Assembly (NCBI GenBank): GCA_964016885.1
Contig: OZ024759.1
Span: 1,501,001-1,565,000, forward strand
Direction: 5' to 3'
Origin: Eledone cirrhosa
Lineage: Eukaryota > Mollusca > Cephalopoda > Octopoda > Eledonidae
DNA length: 64,000 nt
A program made the translations under genes and the position numbers. The notes beneath the pieces are model-generated. The model was not told the DNA's origin and did no database searches. It saw nothing but the letters and a program-made list of their open reading frames with translations. This document shows positions 1-13,467 of the stretch, piece after piece (the stretch's first letter is position 1; each line of letters opens with the position of its first letter).

Positions 1-710
1 CTATATTAGTAATATCACAAAGTCTATATTAGTAACATGACACTGTCTATATTAGTAACTTGACAAAGTCTATATTATTAACATGCCACAGTCTATATTA
101 GTAACATGACACAGTCTATATTAGTAACATGACACAGTTTATATTAGTAACATGACAAAGTCTATATTAGTAACATGACAAAGTCTATATTAGTAACATG
201 GCAGTCTATATTAGTAACATGACAAAGTCTATATTAGTAACATGACACAGTCTATATTAGTAACATGACAAAGACTCTATTAGTAACATGACAAAGTCTA
301 TATTAGTAGCATGACACAGTCTATATTAGTAACATGACACAGTCTATATTAGTAACATGACACAGTCTATATTAGTAAAATGACACAGTCTATATTAGTA
401 ACATGACACAGTCTATATTAGTAACATGACAAAGTCTATATTAGTAGCATGACAAAGTCTATATTAGTATCATGACAAAGTCTATATTAGTAACATGACA
501 CAGTCTATATTAGTAACATGACAAAGTCTATATTAGTAACATGACAAAGTCTATATTAGTAACATGACAGTCTATATTAGTAACATGACAAAGACTCTAT
601 TAGTAACATGACAAATTCTATATTAGTAACATGACAGTCTATATTAGTAACATGACAAAATCTATATTAGTAACATGACAGTCTATATTAGTAACATGAC
701 AGTCTATATT
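1..710 (+). repeat. HOR A block, first copy (incomplete at left edge)
   Basis: About 31 monomers. Landmarks in order are AATATCAC at 11, AACTTGAC at 57, ATTATTAACATGCC near 74-88, an AAGACTCTATT monomer near 272, and TTGTACCATG at its right edge near 709. The same series returns from 8626, exactly 8,625 bp later, up to one extra 23-bp monomer there. Its left edge is cut by the window. Confidence 0.85.
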
Positions 711-3328
711 GTACCATGACACAGTCTATATTAGTAACATGACATAGTCTATATTAGTAACATGACAAAGTCTATATTAGTAACATGACAGTCTATATTG
801 TAAAATGACACAGTCTATATTAGTAACATGACACAGTCTATATTAGTAACATGACAGTCTATATTAGTAACATGACACAGTCTATATTAGTAACATGACA
901 CAGTCTATATTAGTAACATGACAGTCTATATTAGTAGCATGGCAATGTCTATATTAGTAACATGACACAGTCTATATTAGTAACAAGACTTAGTCTATAT
1001 TAGTAACATGACATAGTCTATATTAGTAGCATGACAAAGTCTATATTAGTAACATGACAAAGTCTATATTAGTAACATGACACAGTCTATCTTAGTAACA
1101 TGACAAAGTCTATATTAGTAACATGACACAGTCTATATTAGTAACATGACAAAGTCTATATTAGTAGCATGACAAAGTCTATATTAGTAACATGACACAG
1201 TCTATATTAGTAACATGACAAAGTCTATATTAGTAACATGACAAAGTCTATATTAGTAACATGACAAAGTCTATATTAGTAACATGACAAAGTCTATATT
1301 AGTAACATGACACAGTCTATATTAGTAACATGACAGTCTATATTAGTAGCATGACAAAGTCTATATTAGTAACATGACAAAGTCTATATTAGTAACATGA
1401 CACAGTCTATATTAGTAACATGACACAGTCTATATTAGTAACATGACAGTCTATATTAGTAACATGACAAAGTCTATATTAGTAACATGGCAAAGTCTAT
1501 GTTAGTAACATGACAAAGTCTATATTAGTAACATGACAAAGTCTATATTAGTAACATGCCAAAGTCTATATTAGTAGCATGACAAAGTCTATATTAGTAG
1601 CATGACACAGTCTATATTAGTAACATGACAAAGTCTATATTAGTAACATGACACAGTCTATATTAGTAACATGACAGTCTATATTAGTAACATGACAAAG
1701 TCTATATTAGTAACATGACAAAGTCTATATTAGTAACATGACACAGTCTATATTAGTAACATGACAGTCTATATTAGTAACATGACAAAGTCTATATTAG
1801 TAACATGACAAAGTCTATATTAGTAACATGACAAAGTCTATATTAGTAACATGACAAAGTCTATATTAGTAGCATGACACAGTCTATATTAGTAACATGA
1901 CAAAGTCTATATTAGTAACATGACAAAGTCTATATTAGTAGCATGACACAGTCTATATTAGTAACATGACAAAGTCTATATTAGTAACATGACACAGTCT
2001 ATATTAGTAACATGGCAAAGTCTATGTTAGTAACATGACAAAGTCTATATTAGTAACATGACAAAGTCTATATTAGTAACATGCCAAAGTCTATATTAGT
2101 AGCATGACAAAGTCTATATTAGTAGCATGACAAAGTCTCTATTAGTAACATGACAAAGTCTATATTAGTAACATGACAGTCTATATTAGTAACATGACAC
2201 AGTCTATATTAGTAACATGACAAAGTCTATATTAGTAACATGACAAGGCCTATATTAGTAACATGACAAAGTCTATATTAGTAACATGACACTGTCTATA
2301 TTAGTAACTTGACAAAGTCTATATTAGTAACATGACACATTCTATATTAGTAACATGACACAGTCTATATTAGTAACATGACAAAGTCTATATTAGTAGC
2401 ATGACAAAGTCTATATTAGTAACATGACAAATTCTATATTAGTAACATGACACAGTCTATGTTAGTAACATGACAAAGTCTATATTAGTAACATGACAAA
2501 GTCTATATTAGTAACATGACACAGTCTATATTAGTAACATGACAAAGTCTATATTAGTAGCATGACAAAGTCTATATTAGTAACATGACACAGTCTATAT
2601 TAGTAACATGACAAAGTCTATATTAGTAGCATGACAAAGTCTATATTAGTAACATGACAAAGTCTATATTAGTAACATGACACAGTCTATATTAGTAACA
2701 TGACAGTCTATATTAGTAACATGACAGTCCATATTAGTAGCATGACAAAGTCTATATTAATAACATGACAAAGTCTATATTAGTAACATGACAAAGTCTA
2801 TATTAGTAACATGACAAAGTCTATATTAGTAACATGACAAAGTCTATATTAGTAACATGACACAGACTATATTAGTAACATGACATAGTCTATATTAGTA
2901 ACATGACAAAGTCTATATTAGTAGCATGACACAGTCTATATTAGTAACATGACACAGTCTATATTAGTAACATGACAGTCTATATTAGTAACATGACAAA
3001 GTCTATATTAGTAGCATGACAAAGTCTATATTAGTAACATGACCCAGTCTATATTAGTAACATGACAATCTATATTAGTAACATGACACAGTCTATATTA
3101 GTAGCATGACAAAGTCTATATTAGTAACATGACAGTCTATATTAGTAACATGACGAAGTCTATATTAGTAGCATGACAAAGTCTATATTAGTAGCATGAC
3201 ACAGTCTATATTAGTAACATGACACAATCTATATTAGTAACATGACACAGTCTATATTAGTAACATGACAAAGTCTATATTAGTAGCATGACAAAGTCTA
3301 TATTAGTAACATGACAAAGTCTATATTA
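711..3328 (+). repeat. HOR B block, copy 1 (2,618 bp)
   Basis: First of three consecutive copies. Landmarks are GTAAAATG at 800, GGCAATGTCT at 941, the pair of GGCAAAGTCTATG clusters at 1489 and 2014, AAGGCC at 2245, AACTTGAC at 2306 and GACGAAGTC at 3152. Each recurs exactly 2,618 bp later. The two GGCAAAG clusters 525 bp apart indicate an older duplication inside the HOR unit. Confidence 0.9.
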
Positions 3329-5946
3329 GTAACATGACACAGTCTATATTAATAACATGACAAAGTCTATATTAGTAACATGACAAAGTCTATATTAGTA
3401 ACATGACAGTCTATATTGTAAAATGACACAGTCTATATTAGTAACATGACACAGTCTATATTAGTAACATGACAGTCTATATTAGTAACATGACACAGTC
3501 TATATTAGTAACATGACACAGTCTATATTAGTAACATGACAGTCTATATTAGTAGCATGGCAATGTCTATATTAGTAACATGACACAGTCTATATTAGTA
3601 ACAAGACTTAGTCTATATTAGTAACATGACATAGTCTATATTAGTAGCATGACAAAGTCTATATTAGTAACATGACAAAGTCTATATTAGTAACATGACA
3701 CAGTCTATCTTAGTAACATGACAAAGTCTATATTAGTAACATGACACAGTCTATATTAGTAACATGACAAAGTCTATATTAGTAGCATGACAAAGTCTAT
3801 ATTAGTAACATGACACAGTCTATATTAGTAACATGACAAAGTCTATATTAGTAACATGACAAAGTCTATATTAGTAACATGACAAAGTCTATATTAGTAA
3901 CATGACAAAGTCTATATTAGTAACATGACACAGTCTATATTAGTAACATGACAGTCTATATTAGTAGCATGACAAAGTCTATATTAGTAACATGACAAAG
4001 TCTATATTAGTAACATGACACAGTCTATATTAGTAACATGACACAGTCTATATTAGTAACATGACAGTCTATATTAGTAACATGACAAAGTCTATATTAG
4101 TAACATGGCAAAGTCTATGTTAGTAACATGACAAAGTCTATATTAGTAACATGACAAAGTCTATATTAGTAACATGCCAAAGTCTATATTAGTAGCATGA
4201 CAAAGTCTATATTAGTAGCATGACACAGTCTATATTAGTAACATGACAAAGTCTATATTAGTAACATGACACAGTCTATATTAGTAACATGACAGTCTAT
4301 ATTAGTAACATGACAAAGTCTATATTAGTAACATGACAAAGTCTATATTAGTAACATGACACAGTCTATATTAGTAACATGACAGTCTATATTAGTAACA
4401 TGACAAAGTCTATATTAGTAACATGACAAAGTCTATATTAGTAACATGACAAAGTCTATATTAGTAACATGACAAAGTCTATATTAGTAGCATGACACAG
4501 TCTATATTAGTAACATGACAAAGTCTATATTAGTAACATGACAAAGTCTATATTAGTAGCATGACACAGTCTATATTAGTAACATGACAAAGTCTATATT
4601 AGTAACATGACACAGTCTATATTAGTAACATGGCAAAGTCTATGTTAGTAACATGACAAAGTCTATATTAGTAACATGACAAAGTCTATATTAGTAACAT
4701 GCCAAAGTCTATATTAGTAGCATGACAAAGTCTATATTAGTAGCATGACAAAGTCTCTATTAGTAACATGACAAAGTCTATATTAGTAACATGACAGTCT
4801 ATATTAGTAACATGACACAGTCTATATTAGTAACATGACAAAGTCTATATTAGTAACATGACAAGGCCTATATTAGTAACATGACAAAGTCTATATTAGT
4901 AACATGACACTGTCTATATTAGTAACTTGACAAAGTCTATATTAGTAACATGACACAGTCTATATTAGTAACATGACACAGTCTATATTAGTAACATGAC
5001 AAAGTCTATATTAGTAGCATGACAAAGTCTATATTAGTAACATGACAAAGTCTATATTAGTAACATGACACAGTCTATGTTAGTAACATGACAAAGTCTA
5101 TATTAGTAACATGACAAAGTCTATATTAGTAACATGACACAGTCTATATTAGTAACATGACAAAGTCTATATTAGTAGCATGACAAAGTCTATATTAGTA
5201 ACATGACACAGTCTATATTAGTAACATGACAAAGTCTATATTAGTAGCATGACAAAGTCTATATTAGTAACATGACAAAGTCTATATTAGTAACATGACA
5301 CAGTCTATATTAGTAACATGACAGTCTATATTAGTAACATGACAGTCCATATTAGTAGCATGACAAAGTCTATATTAGTAACATGACAAAGTCTATATTA
5401 GTAACATGACAAAGTCTATATTAGTAACATGACAAAGTCTATATTAGTAACATGACAAAGTCTATATTAGTAACATGACACAGACTATATTAGTAACATG
5501 ACATAGTCTATATTAGTAACATGACAAAGTCTATATTAGTAGCATGACACAGTCTATATTAGTAACATGACACAGTCTATATTAGTAACATGACAGTCTA
5601 TATTAGTAACATGACAAAGTCTATATTAGTAGCATGACAAAGTCTATATTAGTAACATGACCCAGTCTATATTAGTAACATGACAATCTATATTAGTAAC
5701 ATGACACAGTCTATATTAGTAGCATGACAAAGTCTATATTAGTAACATGACAGTCTATATTAGTAACATGACGAAGTCTATATTAGTAGCATGACAAAGT
5801 CTATATTAGTAGCATGACACAGTCTATATTAGTAACATGACACAATCTATATTAGTAACATGACACAGTCTATATTAGTAACATGACAAAGTCTATATTA
5901 GTAGCATGACAAAGTCTATATTAGTAACATGACAAAGTCTATATTA
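3329..5946 (+). repeat. HOR B block, copy 2 (2,618 bp)
   Basis: Direct tandem copy of the preceding block. GTAAAATG is at 3418, GGCAATGTCT at 3559, AAGGCC at 4863, AACTTGAC at 4924 and GACGAAGTC at 5770, each 2,618 bp after its counterpart. The join from copy 1 goes from AATAAC at 3351 straight into the GTAAAATG series, so the A block of about 0.7 kb is skipped at the joint. Confidence 0.9.
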
Positions 5947-8541
5947 GTAACATGACACAGTCTATATTAATAACATGACAAAGTCTATATTAGTAACATG
6001 ACAAAGTCTATATTAGTAACATGACAGTTTATATTGTAAAATGACACAGTCTATATTAGTAACATGACACAGTCTATATTAGTAACATGACAGTCTATAT
6101 TAGTAACATGACACAGTCTATATTAGTAACATGACACAGTCTATATTAGTAACATGACAGTCTATATTAGTAGCATGGCAATGTCTATATTAGTAACATG
6201 ACACAGTCTATATTAGTAACAAGACTTAGTCTATATTAGTAACATGACATAGTCTATATTAGTAGCATGACAAAGTCTATATTAGTAACATGACAAAGTC
6301 TATATTAGTAACATGACACAGTCTATCTTAGTAACATGACAAAGTCTATATTAGTAACATGACACAGTCTATATTAGTAACATGACAAAGTCTATATTAG
6401 TAGCATGACAAAGTCTATATTAGTAACATGACACAGTCTATATTAGTAACATGACAAAGTCTATATTAGTAACATGACAAAGTCTATATTAGTAACATGA
6501 CAAAGTCTATATTAGTAACATGACAAAGTCTATATTAGTAACATGACACAGTCTATATTAGTAACATGACAGTCTATATTAGTAGCATGACAAAGTCTAT
6601 ATTAGTAACATGACAAAGTCTATATTAGTAACATGACACAGTCTATATTAGTAACATGACACAGTCTATATTAGTAACATGACAGTCTATATTAGTAACA
6701 TGACAAAGTCTATATTAGTAACATGGCAAAGTCTATGTTAGTAACATGACAAAGTCTATATTAGTAACATGACAAAGTCTATATTAGTAACATGCCAAAG
6801 TCTATATTAGTAGCATGACAAAGTCTATATTAGTAGCATGACACAGTCTATATTAGTAACATGACAAAGTCTATATTAGTAACATGACACAGTCTATATT
6901 AGTAACATGACAGTCTATATTAGTAACATGACAAAGTCTATATTAGTAACATGACAAAGTCTATATTAGTAACATGACACAGTCTATATTAGTAACATGA
7001 CAGTCTATATTAGTAACATGACAAAGTCTATATTAGTAACATGACAAAGTCTATATTAGTAACATGACAAAGTCTATATTAGTAACATGACAAAGTCTAT
7101 ATTAGTAGCATGACACAGTCTATATTAGTAACATGACAAAGTCTATATTAGTAACATGACAAAGTCTATATTAGTAGCATGACACAGTCTATATTAGTAA
7201 CATGACAAAGTCTATATTAGTAACATGACACAGTCTATATTAGTAACATGGCAAAGTCTATGTTAGTAACATGACAAAGTCTATATTAGTAACATGACAA
7301 AGTCTATATTAGTAACATGCCAAAGTCTATATTAGTAGCATGACAAAGTCTATATTAGTAGCATGACAAAGTCTCTATTAGTAACATGACAAAGTCTATA
7401 TTAGTAACATGACAGTCTATATTAGTAACATGACACAGTCTATATTAGTAACATGACAAAGTCTATATTAGTAACATGACAAGGCCTATATTAGTAACAT
7501 GACAAAGTCTATATTAGTAACATGACACTGTCTATATTAGTAACTTGACAAAGTCTATATTAGTAACATGACACAGTCTATATTAGTAACATGACAAAGT
7601 CTATATTAGTAGCATGACAAAGTCTATATTAGTAACATGACAAAGTCTATATTAGTAACATGACACAGTCTATGTTAGTAACATGACAAAGTCTATATTA
7701 GTAACATGACAAAGTCTATATTAGTAACATGACACAGTCTATATTAGTAACATGACAAAGTCTATATTAGTAGCATGACAAAGTCTATATTAGTAACATG
7801 ACACAGTCTATATTAGTAACATGACAAAGTCTATATTAGTAGCATGACAAAGTCTATATTAGTAACATGACAAAGTCTATATTAGTAACATGACACAGTC
7901 TATATTAGTAACATGACAGTCTATATTAGTAACATGACAGTCCATATTAGTAGCATGACAAAGTCTATATTAGTAACATGACAAAGTCTATATTAGTAAC
8001 ATGACAAAGTCTATATTAGTAACATGACAAAGTCTATATTAGTAACATGACAAAGTCTATATTAGTAACATGACACAGACTATATTAGTAACATGACATA
8101 GTCTATATTAGTAACATGACAAAGTCTATATTAGTAGCATGACACAGTCTATATTAGTAACATGACACAGTCTATATTAGTAACATGACAGTCTATATTA
8201 GTAACATGACAAAGTCTATATTAGTAGCATGACAAAGTCTATATTAGTAACATGACCCAGTCTATATTAGTAACATGACAATCTATATTAGTAACATGAC
8301 ACAGTCTATATTAGTAGCATGACAAAGTCTATATTAGTAACATGACAGTCTATATTAGTAACATGACGAAGTCTATATTAGTAGCATGACAAAGTCTATA
8401 TTAGTAGCATGACACAGTCTATATTAGTAACATGACACAATCTATATTAGTAACATGACACAGTCTATATTAGTAACATGACAAAGTCTATATTAGTAGC
8501 ATGACAAAGTCTATATTAGTAACATGACAAAGTCTATATTA
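5947..8541 (+). repeat. HOR B block, copy 3 (2,595 bp, one monomer short)
   Basis: Third copy. GTAAAATG is at 6036, GGCAATGTCT at 6177, AAGGCC at 7481 and AACTTGAC at 7542, keeping the 2,618-bp lag. After AACTTGAC, copies 1 and 2 have spacers AAA, ACA, ACA, AAA, while this copy has AAA, ACA, AAA. One 23-bp ACA monomer is lost near 7590, and from there GACGAAGTC (8365) and AATAAC (8564) sit at a 2,595-bp lag. Confidence 0.9.
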
Positions 8542-8625
8542 GTAACATGACACAGTCTATATTAATAACATGACAAAGTCTATATTAGTAACATGACAAA
8601 GTCTATATTAGTAACATGACACAGT
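8542..8625 (+). repeat. Link from B copy 3 into the next A block
   Basis: About four monomers that include AATAAC at 8564 and lead into AATATCAC at 8636. The same link precedes every AATATCAC landmark that I checked in this part of the array, at 11864, 12958 and 15549. Confidence 0.7.
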
Positions 8626-9358
8626 CTATATTAGTAATATCACAAAGTCTATATTAGTAACATGACACTGTCTATATTAGTAACTTGACAAAGTCTATAT
8701 TATTAACATGCCACAGTCTATATTAGTAACATGACACAGTCTATATTAGTAACATGACACAGTTTATATTAGTAACATGACAAAGTCTATATTAGTAACA
8801 TGACAAAGTCTATATTAGTAACATGGCAGTCTATATTAGTAACATGACAAAGTCTATATTAGTAACATGACACAGTCTATATTAGTAACATGACAAAGAC
8901 TCTATTAGTAACATGACAAAGTCTATATTAGTAGCATGACACATTCTATATTAGTAACATGACACAGTCTATATTAGTAACATGACACAGTCTATATTAG
9001 TAAAATGACACAGTCTATATTAGTAACATGACACAGTCTATATTAGTAACATGACAAAGTCTATATTAGTAGCATGACAAAGTCTATATTAGTATCATGA
9101 CAAAGTCTATATTAGTAACATGACACAGTCTATATTAGTAACATGACAAAGTCTATATTAGTAACATGACAAAGTCTATATTAGTAACATGACAGTCTAT
9201 ATTAGTAACATGACAAAGACTCTATTAGTAACATGACAAATTCTATATTAGTAACATGACAGTCTATATTAGTAACATGACAAAATCTATATTAGTAACA
9301 TGACAGTCTATATTAGTAACATGACAAAGTCTATATTAGTAACATGACAGTCTATATT
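8626..9358 (+). repeat. HOR A block, second copy
   Basis: Matches the window's first 710 bases at a lag of 8,625 bp: AATATCAC at 8636, AACTTGAC at 8682, and the ATTATTAACATGCC monomer. Just before the TTGTACC edge at 9357-9363 it has one additional AAA-type monomer, so the lag becomes 8,648 bp. This is a clean single-monomer indel between two otherwise matching blocks. Confidence 0.85.
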
Positions 9359-11769
9359 GTACCATGACACAGTCTATATTAGTAACATGACATAGTCTAT
9401 ATTAGTAACATGACAAAGTCTATATTAGTAACATGACAGTCTATATTGTAAAATGACACAGTCTATATTAGTAACATGACACAGTCTATATTAGTAACAT
9501 GACAGTCTATATTAGTAACATGACACAGTCTATATTAGTAACATGACACAGTCTATATTAGTAACATGACAGTCTATATTAGTAGCATGGCAATGTCTAT
9601 ATTAGTAACATGACACAGTCTATATTAGTAACAAGACTTAGTCTATATTAGTAACATGACATAGTCTATATTAGTAGCATGACAAAGTCTATATTAGTAA
9701 CATGACAAAGTCTATATTAGTAACATGACACAGTCTATCTTAGTAACATGACAAAGTCTATATTAGTAACATGACACAGTCTATATTAGTAACATGACAA
9801 AGTCTATATTAGTAGCATGACAAAGTCTATATTAGTAACATGACACAGTCTATATTAGTAACATGACAAAGTCTATATTAGTAACATGACAAAGTCTATA
9901 TTAGTAACATGACAAAGTCTATATTAGTAACATGACAAAGTCTATATTAGTAACATGACACAGTCTATATTAGTAACATGACAGTCTATATTAGTAGCAT
10001 GACAAAGTCTATATTAGTAACATGACAAAGTCTATATTAGTAACATGACACAGTCTATATTAGTAACATGACAGTCTATATTAGTAACATGACAAAGTCT
10101 ATATTAGTAACATGGCAAAGTCTATGTTAGTAACATGACAAAGTCTATATTAGTAACATGACAAAGTCTATATTAGTAACATGCCAAAGTCTATATTAGT
10201 AGCATGACAAAGTCTATATTAGTAGCATGACACAGTCTATATTAGTAACATGACAAAGTCTATATTAGTAACATGACACAGTCTATATTAGTAACATGAC
10301 AGTCTATATTAGTAACATGACAAAGTCTATATTAGTAACATGACAAAGTCTATATTAGTAACATGACACAGTCTATATTAGTAACATGACAGTCTATATT
10401 AGTAACATGACAAAGTCTATATTAGTAACATGACAAAGTCTATATTAGTAACATGACAAAGTCTATATTAGTAACATGACAAAGACTATATTAGTAGCAT
10501 GACACAGTCTATATTAGTAACATGACAAAGTCTATATTAGTAACATGACAAAGTCTATATTAGTAGCATGACACAGTCTATATTAGTAACATGACAAAGT
10601 CTATATTAGTAACATGACACAGTCTATATTAGTAACATGACAAAGTCTATATTAGTAACATGACAAAGTCTATATTAGTAACATGACACAGTCTATATTA
10701 GTAACATGACAAAGTCTATATTAGTAACATGACACTGTCTATATTAGTAACTTGACAAAGTCTATATTAGTAACATGACACAGTCTATATTAGTAACATG
10801 ACACAGTCTATATTAGTAACATGACAAAGTCTATATTAGTAGCATGACAAAGTCTATATTAGTAACATGACAAAGTCTATATTAGTAACATGACACAGTC
10901 TATGTTAGTAACATGACAAAGTCTATATTAGTAACATGACAAAGTCTATATTAGTAACATGACACAGTCTATATTAGTAACATGACAAAGTCTATATTAG
11001 TAGCATGACAAAGTCTATATTAGTAACATGACACAGTCTATATTAGTAACATGACAAAGTCTATATTAGTAGCATGACAAAGTCTATATTAGTAACATGA
11101 CAAAGTCTATATTAGTAACATGACACAGTCTATATTAGTAACATGACAGTCTATATTAGTAACATGACAGTCCATATTAGTAGCATGACAAAGTCTATAT
11201 TAGTAACATGACAAAGTCTATATTAGTAACATGAAAAAGTCTATATTAGTAACATGACAAAGTCTATATTAGTAACATGACAAAGTCTATATTAGTAACA
11301 TGACACAGTCTATATTAGTAACATGACATAGTCTATATTAGTAACATGACAAAGTCTATATTAGTAGCATGACACAGTCTATATTAGTAACATGACACAG
11401 TCTATATTAGTAACATGACAGTCTATATTAGTAACATGACAAAGTCTATATTAGTAGCATGACAAAGTCTATATTAGTAACATGACAGTCTATATTAGTA
11501 ACATGACAATCTATATTAGTAACATGACACAGTCTATATTAGTAGCATGACAAAGTCTATATTAGTAACATGACAGTCTATATTAGTAACATGACGAAGT
11601 CTATATTAGTAGCATGACAAAGTCTATATTAGTAGCATGACACAGTCTATATTAGTAACATGACACAATCTATATTAGTAACATGACACAGTCTATATTA
11701 GTAACATGACAAAGTCTATATTAGTAGCATGACAAAGTCTATATTAGTAACATGACAAAGTCTATATTA
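9359..11769 (+). repeat. HOR B block, copy 4 with internal deletion
   Basis: GTAAAATG at 9448 and GGCAATGTCT at 9589 lie 3,412 bp after copy 3, but AACTTGAC at 10749 lies only 3,207 bp after. About 205 bp is missing near 10.6-10.7 kb. The lost part is the second GGCAAAGTCTATG cluster together with AAGGCC, which copies 1-3 all carry. The ACA monomer missing from copy 3 is present here. GACGAAGTC is at 11593. Confidence 0.85.
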
Positions 11770-12373
11770 GTAACATGACACAGTCTATATTAATAACATG
11801 ACAAAGTCTATATTAGTAACATGACAAAGTCTATATTAGTAACATGACACAGTCTATATTAGTAATATCACAAAGTCTATATTAGTAACATGACACTGTT
11901 TATATTAGTAACTTGACAAAGTCTATATTATTAACATGCCACAGTCTATATTGGTAACATGACACAGTCTATATTAGTAACATGACACAGTTTATATTAG
12001 TAACATGACAAAGTCTATATTAGTAACATGACAAAGTCTATATTAGTAACATGGCAGTCTATATTAGTAACATGACAAAGTCTATATTAGTAACATGACA
12101 CAGTCTATATTAGTAACATGACAAAGACTCTATTAGTAACATGACAAAGTCTATATTAGTAGCATGACACAGTCTATATTAGTAACATGACACAGTCTAT
12201 ATTAGTAACATGACACAGTCTATATTAGTAAAATGACACAGTCTATATTAGTAACATGACACAGTCTATATTAGTAACATGACAAAGTCTATATTAGTAG
12301 CATGACAAAGTCTATATTAGTAACATGACAAAGTCTATATTAGTAACATGACACAGTCTATATTAGTAACATG
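11280..12373 (+). repeat. 1,094-bp tandem duplication, left unit
   Basis: Contains the tail of B copy 4 and the start of an A block: CATAGTC at 11327, GACGAAGTC at 11593, AATATCAC at 11864 and AACTTGAC at 11910. All four recur exactly 1,094 bp later in the adjoining unit. The right edge is where the series of spacers stops matching, near 12373. It carries private changes shared by both units, such as CACTGTTTATATT before AACTTGAC. Confidence 0.88.
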
Positions 12374-13467
12374 ACACAGTCTATATTAGTAACATGACAC
12401 AGTCTATATTAGTAACATGACATAGTCTATATTAGTAACATGACAAAGTCTATATTAGTAGCATGACACAGTCTATATTAGTAACATGACACAGTCTATA
12501 TTAGTAACATGACAGTCTATATTAGTAACATGACAAAGTCTATATTAGTAGCATGACAAAGTCTATATTAGTAACATGACAGTCTATATTAGTAACATGA
12601 CAATCTATATTAGTAACATGACACAGTCTATATTAGTAGCATGACAAAGTCTATATTAGTAACATGACAGTCTATATTAGTAACATGACGAAGTCTATAT
12701 TAGTAGCATGACAAAGTCTATATTAGTAGCATGACACAGTCTATATTAGTAACATGACACAATCTATATTAGTAACATGACACAGTCTATATTAGTAACA
12801 TGACAAAGTCTATATTAGTAGCATGACAAAGTCTATATTAGTAACATGACAAAGTCTATATTAGTAACATGACACAGTCTATATTAATAACATGACAAAG
12901 TCTATATTAGTAACATGACAAAGTCTATATTAGTAACATGACACAGTCTATATTAGTAATATCACAAAGTCTATATTAGTAACATGACACTGTTTATATT
13001 AGTAACTTGACAAAGTCTATATTATTAACATGCCACAGTCTATATTGGTAACATGACACAGTCTATATTAGTAACATGACACAGTTTATATTAGTAACAT
13101 GACAAAGTCTATATTAGTAACATGACAAAGTCTATATTAGTAACATGGCAGTCTATATTAGTAACATGACAAAGTCTATATTAGTAACATGACACAGTCT
13201 ATATTAGTAACATGACAAAGACTCTATTAGTAACATGACAAAGTCTATATTAGTAGCATGACACAGTCTATATTAGTAACATGACACAGTCTATATTAGT
13301 AACATGACACAGTCTATATTAGTAAAATGACACAGTCTATATTAGTAACATGACACAGTCTATATTAGTAACATGACAAAGTCTATATTAGTAGCATGAC
13401 AAAGTCTATATTAGTAACATGACAAAGTCTATATTAGTAACATGACACAGTCTATATTAGTAACATG
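12374..13467 (+). repeat. 1,094-bp tandem duplication, right unit
   Basis: Landmarks are CATAGTC at 12421, GACGAAGTC at 12687, AATATCAC at 12958 and AACTTGAC at 13004. The two units abut exactly, as expected from one unequal exchange within an A+B HOR. The result is an A block followed after about 0.4 kb by the end of a B block, a truncated HOR unit. Confidence 0.88.
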
